The notes beneath the pieces were generated by a model that saw only the letters and a program-made list of their open reading frames with translations, made no database searches and was not told where the DNA came from. From positions 489,169-553,168 of the forward strand of contig NW_018388036.1 in the NCBI RefSeq assembly GCF_001417965.1: a stretch of 64,000 nucleotides of DNA. The letters run 5' to 3'. Both the position numbers and the translations under genes were made by a program. Each line of letters starts with the position of its first letter. Position 1 is the stretch's first letter. This document shows positions 24,273 to 35,100 of this stretch, piece after piece. This DNA comes from Exaiptasia diaphana. Lineage: Eukaryota; Cnidaria; Anthozoa; Actiniaria; Aiptasiidae.

Positions 24273-24944
24273 TCCTTTTGTTCTCCTGACCCTCGTGATC
24301 AATCACTATTTTTTTATTTTTCACTATATTTTTAATATATTTTTAACTTGGGAAACGAGTTTTGTCTTGATCGAGAGGACGCATATTTGTGAGCTCCAGT
24401 GGCACTGTTTTTAGGCTGTCAAGTACCTGTAAAATGTAATCATTTTTTGTTTGCTAAACTAATTAAGTTCTTGTTAAACCAATGAATGAAGGACTTACCG
24501 AAAGAAAATAACAAACAGCATTAACAGCAAAGTTCTCTCGTGCCTTTCAGCTTTAAACTTGGATACCCTACCACGTTTTGAGCTTATTTCAAGCTACAAT
24601 TCGTCAGAACAAAATAAATGTAAGCAGCAAGAATTTTAATGAAAAAGATTCAATGAGTGATTTTGTTGAATCAGCAGCTTTTGTGTTTATTCTTTTATTT
24701 TACTAAAAACTGCTGGATAATGACGAGTGGCTTGAACTCACAAGAAAATTATGTTCCCAAAAAAAACATTTCGAGTAAAATTCACCGTTTGGGTAGTGAC
24801 AATAGTGTTAAACTCTCCTATAATCTGCCATATAGTAAAAACCTTTTATTACTTATTAATAACCAACATTATGCTATATTAGCAGATTGAATAATACATA
24901 AAAGGCAACATGCCGATAATCACCATGCATGGAAACATTTCTCA

Positions 24945-25035
24945 TGACCTGCTTTGAAACAACTCAATATCAATTCAACACAAAAGCTTGATTCAGTCAG
25001 ATTCAGCTGATCTCGTCGTGTGCTGTGACACCAAG
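24945..25035 (+). promoter_or_regulatory. P4 promoter block and non-coding first exon
   Basis: CATGACCTG (TGACCT at 24945-24950) is followed about 35 bases on by ACACAAAAGC (TATA-like) and TTCAGTCAGATTCAGCTGAT. The exon ends GACACCAAG|GTAAGA at 25035. The same arrangement occurs at P5. Confidence 0.55.
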
Positions 25036-26015
25036 GTAAGAAAGTCAATCATTGCATTTGTTTGATTGATAGGTATGTGGATTTACATAAGATTACGCTC
25101 CTACTTTTGAACTGATAATTTTACACTAGTTTTTACAATTAATGATTGGTAAATTTTCTCTATGTGCCGTGTTGTATTTATTTTGGAATTTTTTGCTGAC
25201 TACGTTTCGTTGTCATTTTGGTCAACTTCGTCAGGTCATTTCTCCTTTTCTCTTGATCGCGTGAGCTGAAAATCCCAAGTAACCAAAACAAAACAAAAGT
25301 AGAAACACTTTTTTTTAAGAATTATTTAAAAAATTGTTTAAAAAATTAGCGCTAAAACTGCGGGCCCCAAACCCTTCCTCAACGTCACATTTATCACTTA
25401 TTTTCCTGTACACGTTTTACTTGTACTATGTGCACATAGCACGTACATGATACACCTAATTGAAAAAACGTAGTCATGTTCGAAAAGGTCGCATCATAGA
25501 AGCTAAGACCGAAAGGGATTTTGAGTACGACTAAATTGGGATTACATTTGCATATACGGTGTACACTAAGCAAGTAGAGCTAGTAAAATTAACAGCATGA
25601 TAGTCTTTTATGCTGGAGATGAGCTATTTTTTTATGAAATTAGCCAAATTGTTTGTCTTCCCAAGTACCCTTTCGGTGTTAGCTTCTATGATTTGACCTT
25701 TTTGGACCCGACAACGTTTCTTCAATTAGGTGTATATGGTTATTATATAAGTTGTATAGATTTTCAATTAGATTTTAAAGTCATTGATGAAGTTTGCAGA
25801 ATACAAACGAAACGCGTAGGAAAAATTAAAAGTTTACAAGTCGAAAAGCCGTGCCGCTCACTGGTCTATATTTAAAAAATTGTTTAAAAAATTGATTAAA
25901 AAATTGATTAAAAATTGTTTAAAAAATTGTTGATTAATAAAAGCTTTGATTAGAACTAATATTTCTTGATTTATGCCAACAGACTGCACTTCCAACCAAA
26001 TCGAAATTTCATGAG

Positions 26016-28369
26016 ATGAAGTTGTTTGTGGTATCTTTGATTCTTCTAGGGGCATTGTTCTTCGCCTCCGCCAAAGGTAATTGACTAAACTGGAAGAAAA
26101 CAATTTTACTGCGCTATGATCACTCGTGAGAGATCTTTTCAACACTCGAAGTCCCTATCGCCGCGCGCCCATTTAATATACTCTATTTGTGCAAGTAAAA
26201 ACTGCTCAGTTAATTCTAAGAGATAGATAAAATTACATTACATAACTGTTAAGTCAAAACCATTTCCAGCTCGGCTTGAGCAGACGCCTGGTTTTATGTG
26301 TACTTCTGATACTTGTGCTTGCCTTATGTTAGACTTATATCCTACGCTTCAGCCGTAAGAAACAATTTCGTAAAATATAAATCAATATAATAATGTATGT
26401 ATTCATAGCGAAAGTTCAGTGTGGAAAAAAGGTCATAGGAAACGAAAGAATTGTTGATGGAGAGGTAGCTGAGCCAGGAGCGTGGCCATGGCAAGTAGCG
26501 ATAGGAATAAACAGACGCTCTGGAAGAAACCAATTTTGTGGTGGTAGCATCATCGCACCTAATTGGATTGTCACCGCTTCCCATTGTTTTCAACCGGATC
26601 CAAAAGCCTGGCGATACATTGTCAGAGTTGGTAAGCTAATTAAAGAAGCATGATTACTAATTTTATTTTCGATTTGTTGACGCCTTTTCCGTTTGGGCGA
26701 AATGCAAAGGTAGTATTGGTAGAAATATCAAAATGGCGGATGCCTCGTAAAGTGAAGAAGACAGAAGACCAAGTGACATCCATTGCCAAGGATTCTCTTG
26801 TAAACAGTGGAAAAGATCGCGCGCTTTAAAGGTTGTAAATTTGATGTAATTATGATGTAAGTAACCAAAATTCTGTAAATTTAATGGAAATCATTTACAT
26901 CAAATTTACAGAATTTTGGACACTTACTTCAGAATACATCAAATTTACAACCTTTAAAGCGCGCGATTTTTTCCAGTGAAAACAATTGTTTATTAAAAAC
27001 GAATTCAGTTTAAAAAGCACATTTACCTCGCCGAGTATGGCTAACCCGTCACCAACGGAAAACGATCGAACGCAAACAAAAGACAAATGTATTGGGTTCC
27101 TTGTGTTGTGATGGATTCCCTGTGTCGAATCGTTTTGTAGTTGATGGCGGGAAAAAAAATACACCATAGCATCCTAAGTCATCCATCCTGATGTGTCGAA
27201 AATTACAGTAATGTAGTACATGTATATCCTACATTAGTTTCGTTTGGTTTGATGCATGATAATCATATTTTACACATGTCAATCATCAGGTAAGCACCAT
27301 CTCGGGAGACAAGAAAGTGACGAGCAAGCTATGGAGGTCGAAAAGATCTTCCTGCATCCAAACTACAACGAAAAAAAAAACCACAAATATGACTATGACA
27401 TTGCACTGATGAAACTGAAAAAGAGTATCACATACAGTGACAAGGTCCAACCTGTTTGCCTTCCAACACAAAGTTACCCTCCTGGCACTAATTGTTATGT
27501 TACTGGTTGGGGAGATCTTACCGACGGTGGGCGATCTCCATGGAGACTTCGACAGGTAGATACTTATTTCTATTCTCCCTAGCTCCCCTATGTACCTCTT
27601 TCCAAAAGACCACATATCAAAGTGCGGGTACCATGAAAACCGACTTTGATTAGTATTCTAACTTATGCTGTATATACTAAACATCACTAGAACTACTAGA
27701 GCAAATGCAGGAAAACCATGAAATAAAACCAAACTAAATACTAACAAATAACGGCTATTTAGAGACAATTTGTCATTATGAATAAACCAGAACGCAATAA
27801 ACATGAATTAAGAATGGTCCCATGTGGATTCATCTTCATTGTGTTCTGGTTCATTGGTACTGACAAATTGTCTCTAAATAGCCGCTATTTGTTAGTATTT
27901 AGTTTGATTATACTTCATGGGTTGCCTGCATTTGCTCTAGGACATTGATGTGGACTGGTTATAATATATGACATACCGGTATAATATTATGTAACTAACA
28001 AAGCTAGTAATAGCGGCTTTTTATTGCATGATTTGAACTTTGTAATCCACTTGTTATCAATCTATTGTAACGATTTATTTACAAAATCCTTTATAGGTGC
28101 AGGTTCCCCTGGTTTCCACAAGGGAATGTAGTCGGTACAACAGTGGCCTTACATCACGCATGCTCTGTGCTGGCTTTAGAAGTGGGGGTAAAGACTCATG
28201 TCAGGGTGATAGTGGTGGTCCACTGGTCTGTAAGAACCGATCTGGTTTCTGGGATCTCGCTGGCGTTGTGAGCTTTGGAAGAGGGTGCGCGCTCCCTCGA
28301 ACATATGGCGTTTATGCGAATGTAGTGGACCTTAAAGACTGGGTCGAGAGCACTATGAAAAGTAACTGA
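26016..28369 (+). CDS. P4: secreted trypsin-like serine protease (S1A)
   Basis: Exons 26016-26076, 26409-26630, 27290-27555 and 28097-28369 give 273 residues in phases 1, 1, 0. The signal peptide is [19 protein letters not shown]. The propeptide with Cys (QCGKK) ends at Arg before IVDG. The triad is His in VTASHC, Asp in YDYDIALM and Ser in CQGDSGGP. Asp189 and the oxyanion Gly193 are both standard, so this should be a normal trypsin-like enzyme. Just upstream, an extra ATG at 26011 opens a two-codon frame whose TGA overlaps the main ATG. Introns hold a MITE (26805-26978) and another (27697-27940). An AATAAA lies near 28385. The nearest relative is P5. Confidence 0.92.
26085..26165 (+). repeat. 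Short dispersed repeat (inverse copy at 45243-45338)
   Basis: GGAAGAAAACAATTT, CACTCGTGAGAGATCTTTTC and CGCGCGCCCAT blocks occur in opposite orientation at 45243-45338. It is non-coding, and a weaker match lies near 50865. Confidence 0.6.
26805..26978. repeat. MITE with CAGTGGAAAA ends
   Basis: The inverted arms of about 70 bp run from CAGTGGAAAAGATCGCGCGC on the left to the complement ending TTCCAGTG. The interior is rich in ATTTACA motifs. The ends and motif style match the element at 60227-60476. It lies in a P4 intron. Confidence 0.75.
27697..27940. repeat. MITE, AGAGCAAATGCAGG family, copy 2
   Basis: The near-perfect inverted ends TAGAGCAAATGCAGG and complement, and the GGCTATTTAGAGACAATTTG arms, are shared with 21910-22116. 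It lies in the last intron of P4. Confidence 0.85.
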
Positions 28370-28572
28370 TACAGAATCTCCGAATAAATGAATAAACTCA
28401 AACGTGTTGTTTACTCGCTTTTATTATGCCGGCACTTATTATTTTCAATGTAGGGATATTTTTCGGTCTAATGGTAATAGTGTTGGAGATACTGGCGGGA
28501 ATTAGTGATTATTGTACAATGATCGAACGTAGACGAGGAGAAATTTGATGAAGTATTTCGTAATATTTTAAA

Positions 28573-29108
28573 TAGATGAGGTGACGGTTTTGTCCGCCAT
28601 TCTGGACCGGTAGGCATAGTGTCGCAAAATAACAAGGAATGACCGGGAAATCGATGTCAAATATTTAATTCCCGCTGAATTCAAATTCAGAAAGAATTAT
28701 CAATTGCAAACGTTAGATACTACAAAAAGGAGCTGACTGGCCAAATTTGAAGGATGTGCTTGGTCTAGGGAGCGAGAAAATGTATTTTTAGTTCTCAATA
28801 CATTTCTTTGTATTTTTCACGCGCGTCACGCACTGATGACCCCGGAAATTATAACGAAATGTATTGAAATTACAAAGAAATGTATGGAGAACTAAAAATG
28901 AGTTTACTCGCTCTCTAGATCAAGTACGCCTTTCAAATTTGGCCAGTTAACTCCTTTTTGCAGTATCTAACGTTTGCAAATGATAATTCTTTCTGAATTT
29001 GAATTCAGCGAGAATTATTTGACATCGATTTCCCGGTCATTCCTTGTTATTTTGCGACACTATGCCTACCGGTCCAAGATGGCGGACAAAACCGTCACCT
29101 CATCTATT
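28573..29108. repeat. Large foldback element, about 250-bp arms
   Basis: The left arm 28573-28818 and right arm 28858-29108 are close inverted repeats, including ATAGATGAGGTGACGGTTTT, GACCGGTAGGCATAGTGTCG and CTTTGTAT blocks. About 40 bp separates them. No coding function is seen. A transcript through it would form a very long hairpin. Confidence 0.85.
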
Positions 29109-30129
29109 ATACAAAGAATCGCTGTTATCAGTGAAAATACGGAAATGAACTCCATTTCTCCAAATTCTCGAATAATCTTTCCTATTAAAATAGTAATTTG
29201 CTGCAAAATTATTTTTAATTGGATCATTGGAAAATTCAAGATTTTAAATATTGCTGTTTAAAATTTTTCGCCAGTTCAAAAACTGCGCTCTCTTTGAAAT
29301 CAGGGGCCTGGTACGAGTGTAACATCATCATTGTTTGTTAAATGACCTTAAATCAGTATTTCATTAAAATGTTTTCACGGTGCCATGTTCTTTGTTTTAA
29401 TAATTCAATGGAAAAATGCGAGGAATTGAGTTTACATTTTTTTGCTTAGCAAATTAATGGAAGGACCTGGGAGGGACTGAGCCTTCTTCGTATAGTTTTA
29501 AGATCGGAGCATTTGAAAGTTTTTAACACTCATTTCAAATGTAGTCTCCTCGCAGCCGTTTTTACTGCCGGGCTCTCTGTCCCTACGACCCACAAACCAA
29601 TCGATCGTAAATATTGAACTTGATCGGCCATTGAGATCAGTAATGGTGAGACAACAGCAGTTATGTGACCTGGACGTTTCGTTGAATGATCGAGGATTAT
29701 AGGTAAAGCTTGAAAGATGATTCACCGAAGCCAGCAGTAGGTAAATTAACAAACACATTTCGTTTTTCATTTATAGGTTTTGTAATGGCAAGCTTCTGGT
29801 GCAAATTTAAGCACCAATTTTGAGCAGCAAACACAAAAACTGTCCGCGATGTCAGCCGCCATGCTTAGTAGTATGATGAAACTTATAATACGCGAATTTT
29901 TATTGGTCAATATTTTGGCGTGGACTGCTGCAAGGAAATGAAAAGCAAAATCTGATTGGAGAAACGATCAAAGCCCTGTGGGCCGGTGGACAGGAAGCAG
30001 ACACTAAGAACGGCTGTGAGCAGACTTATTTCAAATCGTGTTCTCCTTTGAATTTGTTTTGAAATCTCTCCTACAGCGAAAATATCTTCTCCTAGGACTG
30101 TACATTATAAATTATAAATGGTGAAATAA

Positions 30130-30385
30130 TTAAAGGCCCAGTTTGCACCATTATGCTTTGCACGCCTCTGTTATTGTTATGATTTACACCAAAATACTTC
30201 TAGTATCCAAATATCACCATAAAACGAATTTCAGATGGTTGAAAACTCTTATATTACCGTAGAAAAGTGAGATGGTCAAGGATTCGAAACACACAGTAAA
30301 ATTTATTGACTTTCGGTAAACTGAAAATGGCCGCCTCCCGACCCTCGCGGCCCCCAAAGCATAATGGTGCAGACTGGGCCTTTAA
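30130..30385. repeat. MITE with TTAA target duplication
   Basis: The ends TTAAAGGCCCAG...CTGGGCCTTTAA continue inward as TTTGCACCATTATGCTTTG and near-complement. TTAA is duplicated at both ends, as in Kolobok and piggyBac-type elements. It is non-coding. Confidence 0.8.
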
Positions 30386-31357
30386 GTCAACATGTAACGC
30401 AAGAAGGATTCGTGTGACGACCTGGATTCAGAATTTTTTTAATGGTTTAAATGGGGCGAATCATGACATGTAAACAAGTTTGCCGATCGACTTAAAGCTG
30501 GTCTCGTCGAGAGCTGTAGACACATAGGTGCCCGAACAGCCAACTTTCGGAATTTTGACGGACTAAGCACTGAAAAGGGTTCACGGAAACAATAAACAAT
30601 CCTTTTTTTTTCTCCTGAGACTCGTCCCAAGAACTTTCAAACGTACCAAAATTGAGAGATGAACGACCACTATTTTTTTGTATAGATTATCTTTTCCGTG
30701 AGGAAAAGAGTTTTATTTTGATCGAGATGACTAATTGTTGTGAGACTAATAGGTACCTGTAAAACGGCTGACTTCACTGTAGAAAAAGCAATTATTCTTG
30801 TTTGCTAAATTAATGTTTTTCTTAAAAAGTCGATAAATTTAAGGAATTATACCGAAGCAAAATAACAAACAACGTCAACAACACAATCCACTTTGTTAGT
30901 GAAATTCAGTTTCATGTGCGTTTTCTGCCTTAACTCAAAGATTTCCAGAAGAACTCATCAACAAAGTAAGTGGAGGCAAAATTTTAATTAAATGTTTGTC
31001 AGTCAAAATTTCAGTGTATTATTGAACACTCGGGAGTTTTTTTAACTTGAATAGGAACTATATAGATCTTGACAGGTGACCCTCACCTTCTATGACCCGC
31101 TAGCACTTGGTTAACTTGCAAAGGAACGCGGGAAAAGCTGAACTCAGGAGATAATTATGCCGCTAAAACGTCGAGTAAAATTCACAATAAACCATTTAGA
31201 CACCACTTTTTTATGTCCCGACGTTTTAAATACCTGGTGCATCTGCAAAAAGCTAAAAAATCTTCTTACAATTACTCAATGAACCATACTATCATATATT
31301 AACAGTTTAAATTAAAGGCAACCACCATCATGACTTAGATGACACATAAATTTGTCA

Positions 31358-31447
31358 TGACCTGTTTTTCGACAACTAATATCAATTCAAGACAAAAGCT
31401 AAATTCAGTCAGATTCAGCTGATCTCGTCGTGTGCTGTGACGTGAAG
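31358..31447 (+). promoter_or_regulatory. P5 promoter block and non-coding first exon
   Basis: TCATGACCTG (TGACCT at 31358-31363), then GACAAAAGC and TTCAGTCAGATTCAGCTGAT, closely match P4. The exon ends GACGTGAAG|GTAAGA at 31447. Confidence 0.55.
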
Positions 31448-31641
31448 GTAAGAAACCTAATTTTGAACACACATAAAATTCACTGTGCATGTAGTACTAA
31501 TTTGTACAAATTTGTCTAAAAGCCTTATAAAAAGAGCAAACTTACTAAATCCGTGAAAAGAGAATTGTACAAAAATTACCAAATTTGCGAATCCCTTTGT
31601 TCTCTATTGTCACATTAACACTATTTAGCAGTAAATAGTAA

Positions 31642-31849
31642 AGTCATTTTCATCCGTCTGTGAAATAGGAATTGTACTATTAAATACTATTTCCCCCTAT
31701 TAGCTCCCAATAGTTTAACTTATGTCATGCGACAAATTATTTAGGCAAACACGGTTTTGAGTTTGCATTTTGGTAGCCTACTACACCCTAATAGTTACTA
31801 TTAAACACTGACTAGTAGTAATTGTTTCACAGACGGATGAAAATGACTC
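31642..31849. repeat. MITE, GTCATTTTCATCCGTCTGT family
   Basis: The inverted ends AGTCATTTTCATCCGTCTGT and complement match the family of 13304-13512. It lies in the first intron of P5. Confidence 0.8.
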
Positions 31850-32157
31850 AAATATTTCAGCAATTTTTTTCCCCGGATTCCTTGTCCTCAAACTAGACAA
31901 AGGAATTAACATAATTTATGTGCTATTCATTTTCAAGTTCCAAATCTATTTCCGGCTTGCATTGCAATAAAGAAAATTCCTGACTTTGATACTTTTGATA
32001 CTTTGATTTGATTCTTAGAATGTATGCCCAGTCAAAAGCCTTAGTTTTTGCTTTTATGACGTATGTTATTTTCATATTGATAAAATTTTGGACTAATAAA
32101 ACTTTCTTTTATTTAGAACAACTGATTGCATTCCCTAGTACATCGAAATTTTACGAG

Positions 32158-35100
32158 ATGAAATTGTTTGTGGTATCTGTAATGTTTCTTGGGGCTTTGT
32201 GCTTCACAGAAGGTAAGTTGACGAGAACGTTTTTAAAAAAATAATTTGTGTTTAGTTCATTTGTAGCCAACCTTCAGAACGAATCGAAATTGTAAATTGT
32301 ATAAGTTTCGGTTAAGTTATGGAAATTGAGCGCCATCATCATTCTCTTTTCCTTTGCAAAATCAATCAAAGCACGAAATTTGCTTTCCCTTATTTACTTC
32401 CATTTCTTTATTTCTTGCTTTTTTTATACTTATATTTTCACTTGACCAATAATATATTTTGAGCTTATGAGCTTATCGATCTAGATATCGCCTAAAAGAT
32501 ACTCGAATAATATTAAAACTTCAATTTTATCTTATTCATATAATTTTACAACATGCCCACAGTTATTTTGTCCATTGAACTTTGTGGGAATGATTAAAAA
32601 ACAGAAATAACAATTCAATAGTTGGATGTCACGAATTGCCCTAGTTCATTATGAAGTCACATCAGAACATTCTATTGTTTTAACGCTAAGGATTATGGTC
32701 GCCAGAAGCATGGATCAGATTGACTGCATATCGAATAAATGTACATGAGCAATCATTTATATATGAAGTCCTACTTTAGTAGACAATATAATTGGGTTCA
32801 CATTTCCACTGTTTTTGAGCATCGTTTGCCTGTGTAAACGTAGTGTGACGTCATATTGAAATAGGGCAATCAAAATAGCTGCTTGATAAGCTGATTTGTC
32901 ACACAGCAAGCCCGATGACTATAAATTAATCAAACTAATATCCAATTTACTTTTTATTCATTGTCTACAAAAGCTTTAGTCAGATGTGGAACAAAAGTCA
33001 TAGGGAACGAAAGAATCGTTAATGGAAACATAGCTGAGAAAGGTTCTTGGCCATGGCAGGTAGCAGTAGGACTACGTTTTGGGAGAAACCAATTTTGTGG
33101 TGGCAGTATCATCGCACCTAATTGGATTGTTACTGCTTCGCATTGTTTTCAACCAAATCCACCAGCTAGACGATACATTGTTACTGCTGGTAAGCCCTCG
33201 CAACTAAGATTATTGCTATAAGTTCGTTTTTTGTTTGTTTGTCTGTTTCTTTAAGTCCTCGAGAAGTAGGCGTCTTAACGCGTGACAGTCTTTAATTTGC
33301 GGGGGCATATAATTCTGGCCATTAGTAACGGATTGTCCACAAAAAGTGGGTGACGATAAGCCGTGGTGTTATTGTAGTAATGAATATGAAGACCGCATGG
33401 CACTATGATAAACACGATATAGAAATGAAAGAAAGTTATAGTGCTTAGAAGTTATAGTGCTTAGAAGGAGGCAATTCCGGGAGAAGTCCCTTAGGAATAA
33501 ATTCGGAAAAATTAATTTCCGACCTCACTGGGATTCGAACCCACGATCTTCGGATTTGTACACCGATGCTCTACCAGCTGAGCTACAAGGCCAGACTGGG
33601 AGCAGGTCGGGGTGAAATAGATGTTAAGGTAGCGGTAATAGAACAATGTAAAGATATGAATATGAAGACCGCATGGCACTATGATAAACACGATATAGAA
33701 ATGAAAGAAAGTTATAGTGCTTAGAAGGAGGCAATTCCGGGAGAAGTCCCTTAGGAATAAATTCGGAAAAATTAATTTCCGACCTCACTGGGATTCGAAC
33801 CCACGATCTTCGGATTTGTACACCGATGCTCTACCAGCTGAGCTACAAGGCCAGACTGGGAGCAGGTCGGGGTGAAATAGATGTTAAGGTTGCGGTAATA
33901 GAATAATGTAAAGATATGAATATGAAGACCGCATGGCACTATGATAAACACGATATAGAAATGAAAGAAAGTTATAGTGCTTAGAAGGAGGCAATTCCGG
34001 GAGAAGTCCCTTAGGAATAAATTCGGAAAAATTAATTTCCGACCTCGCTGGGATTCGAACCCACGACCTTCGGATTTGTACACCGATGCTCTACCAGCTG
34101 AGCTACAAGGCCAGACTGGGAGCAGGTCGGGGTGAAATAGATGTTAAGGTTGCGGTAATAGAATAATGTAAAGATATGAATATGAAGACCGCATGGCACT
34201 ATGATAAACACGATATAGAAATGAAAGAAAGTTATAGTGCTTAGAAGGAGGCAATTCCGGGAGAAGTCCCTTAGGAATAAATTCGGAAAAATTAATTTCC
34301 GACCTCGCTGGGATTCGAACCCACGACCTTCGGATTTGTACACCGATGCTCTACCAGCTGAGCTACAAGGCCAGACTGGGAGCAGGTCGGGGTGAAATAG
34401 ATGTTAAGGTTGCGGTAATAGAATAATGTAAAGATATGAATATGAAGACCGCATGGCACTATGATAAACACGATATAGAAATGAAAGAAAGTTATAGTGC
34501 TTAGAAGGAGGCAATTCCGGGAGAAGTCCCTTAGGAATAAATTCGGAAAAATTAATTTCCGACCTCGCTGGGATTCGAACCCACGACCTTCGGATTTGTA
34601 CACCGATGCTCTACCAGCTGAGCTACAAGGCCAGACTGGGAGCAGGTCGGGGTGAAATAGATGTTAAGGTAGCGGTAATAGAANCTTTCATTTCTATATC
34701 ATGTTTATCCTAGTGCCATGCGGTCTTCATATTCATATCTTTACATTATTCTATTACCGCTACCTTAACATCTATTTCACCCCGACCTGCTCCCAGTCTG
34801 GCCTTGTAGCTCAGCTGGTAGAGCATCGGTGTACAAATCCGAAGGTCGTGGGTTCGAATCCCAGTGAGGTCGGAAATTAATTTTTCCGAATTTATTCCTA
34901 AGGGACTTCTCCCGGAATTGCCTCCTTCTAAGCACTATAACTTTCTTTCATTTCTATATCGTGTTTATCATAGTGCCATGCGGTCTTCATATTCATATCT
35001 TTACATTGTTCTATTACCGCTACCTTAACATCTATTTCACCCCGACCTGCTCCCAGTCTGGCCTTGTAGCTCAGCTGGTAGAGCATCGGTGTACAAATCC

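Larger units (their letters stand above)
21315..24940. other. P3-P4 intergenic spacer
   Basis: No gene is supported here. The spacer contains a MITE (21910-22116), a 628-base run of N (22816-23443), a TTAA-flanked element (23444-24272) and AT-rich unique sequence. Confidence 0.6.
28390..31350. other. P4-P5 intergenic spacer
   Basis: No gene is supported. The spacer contains a 0.54-kb foldback element (28573-29108) and a TTAA-flanked MITE (30130-30385). The rest appears unique. Confidence 0.6.

Noticed and set aside
28829-28850. Second hammerhead candidate (CTGATGACCCCGGAAAT)
   Set aside because: CTGATGA and GAAA are present, but no stem II hairpin or stem I pairing can be formed.
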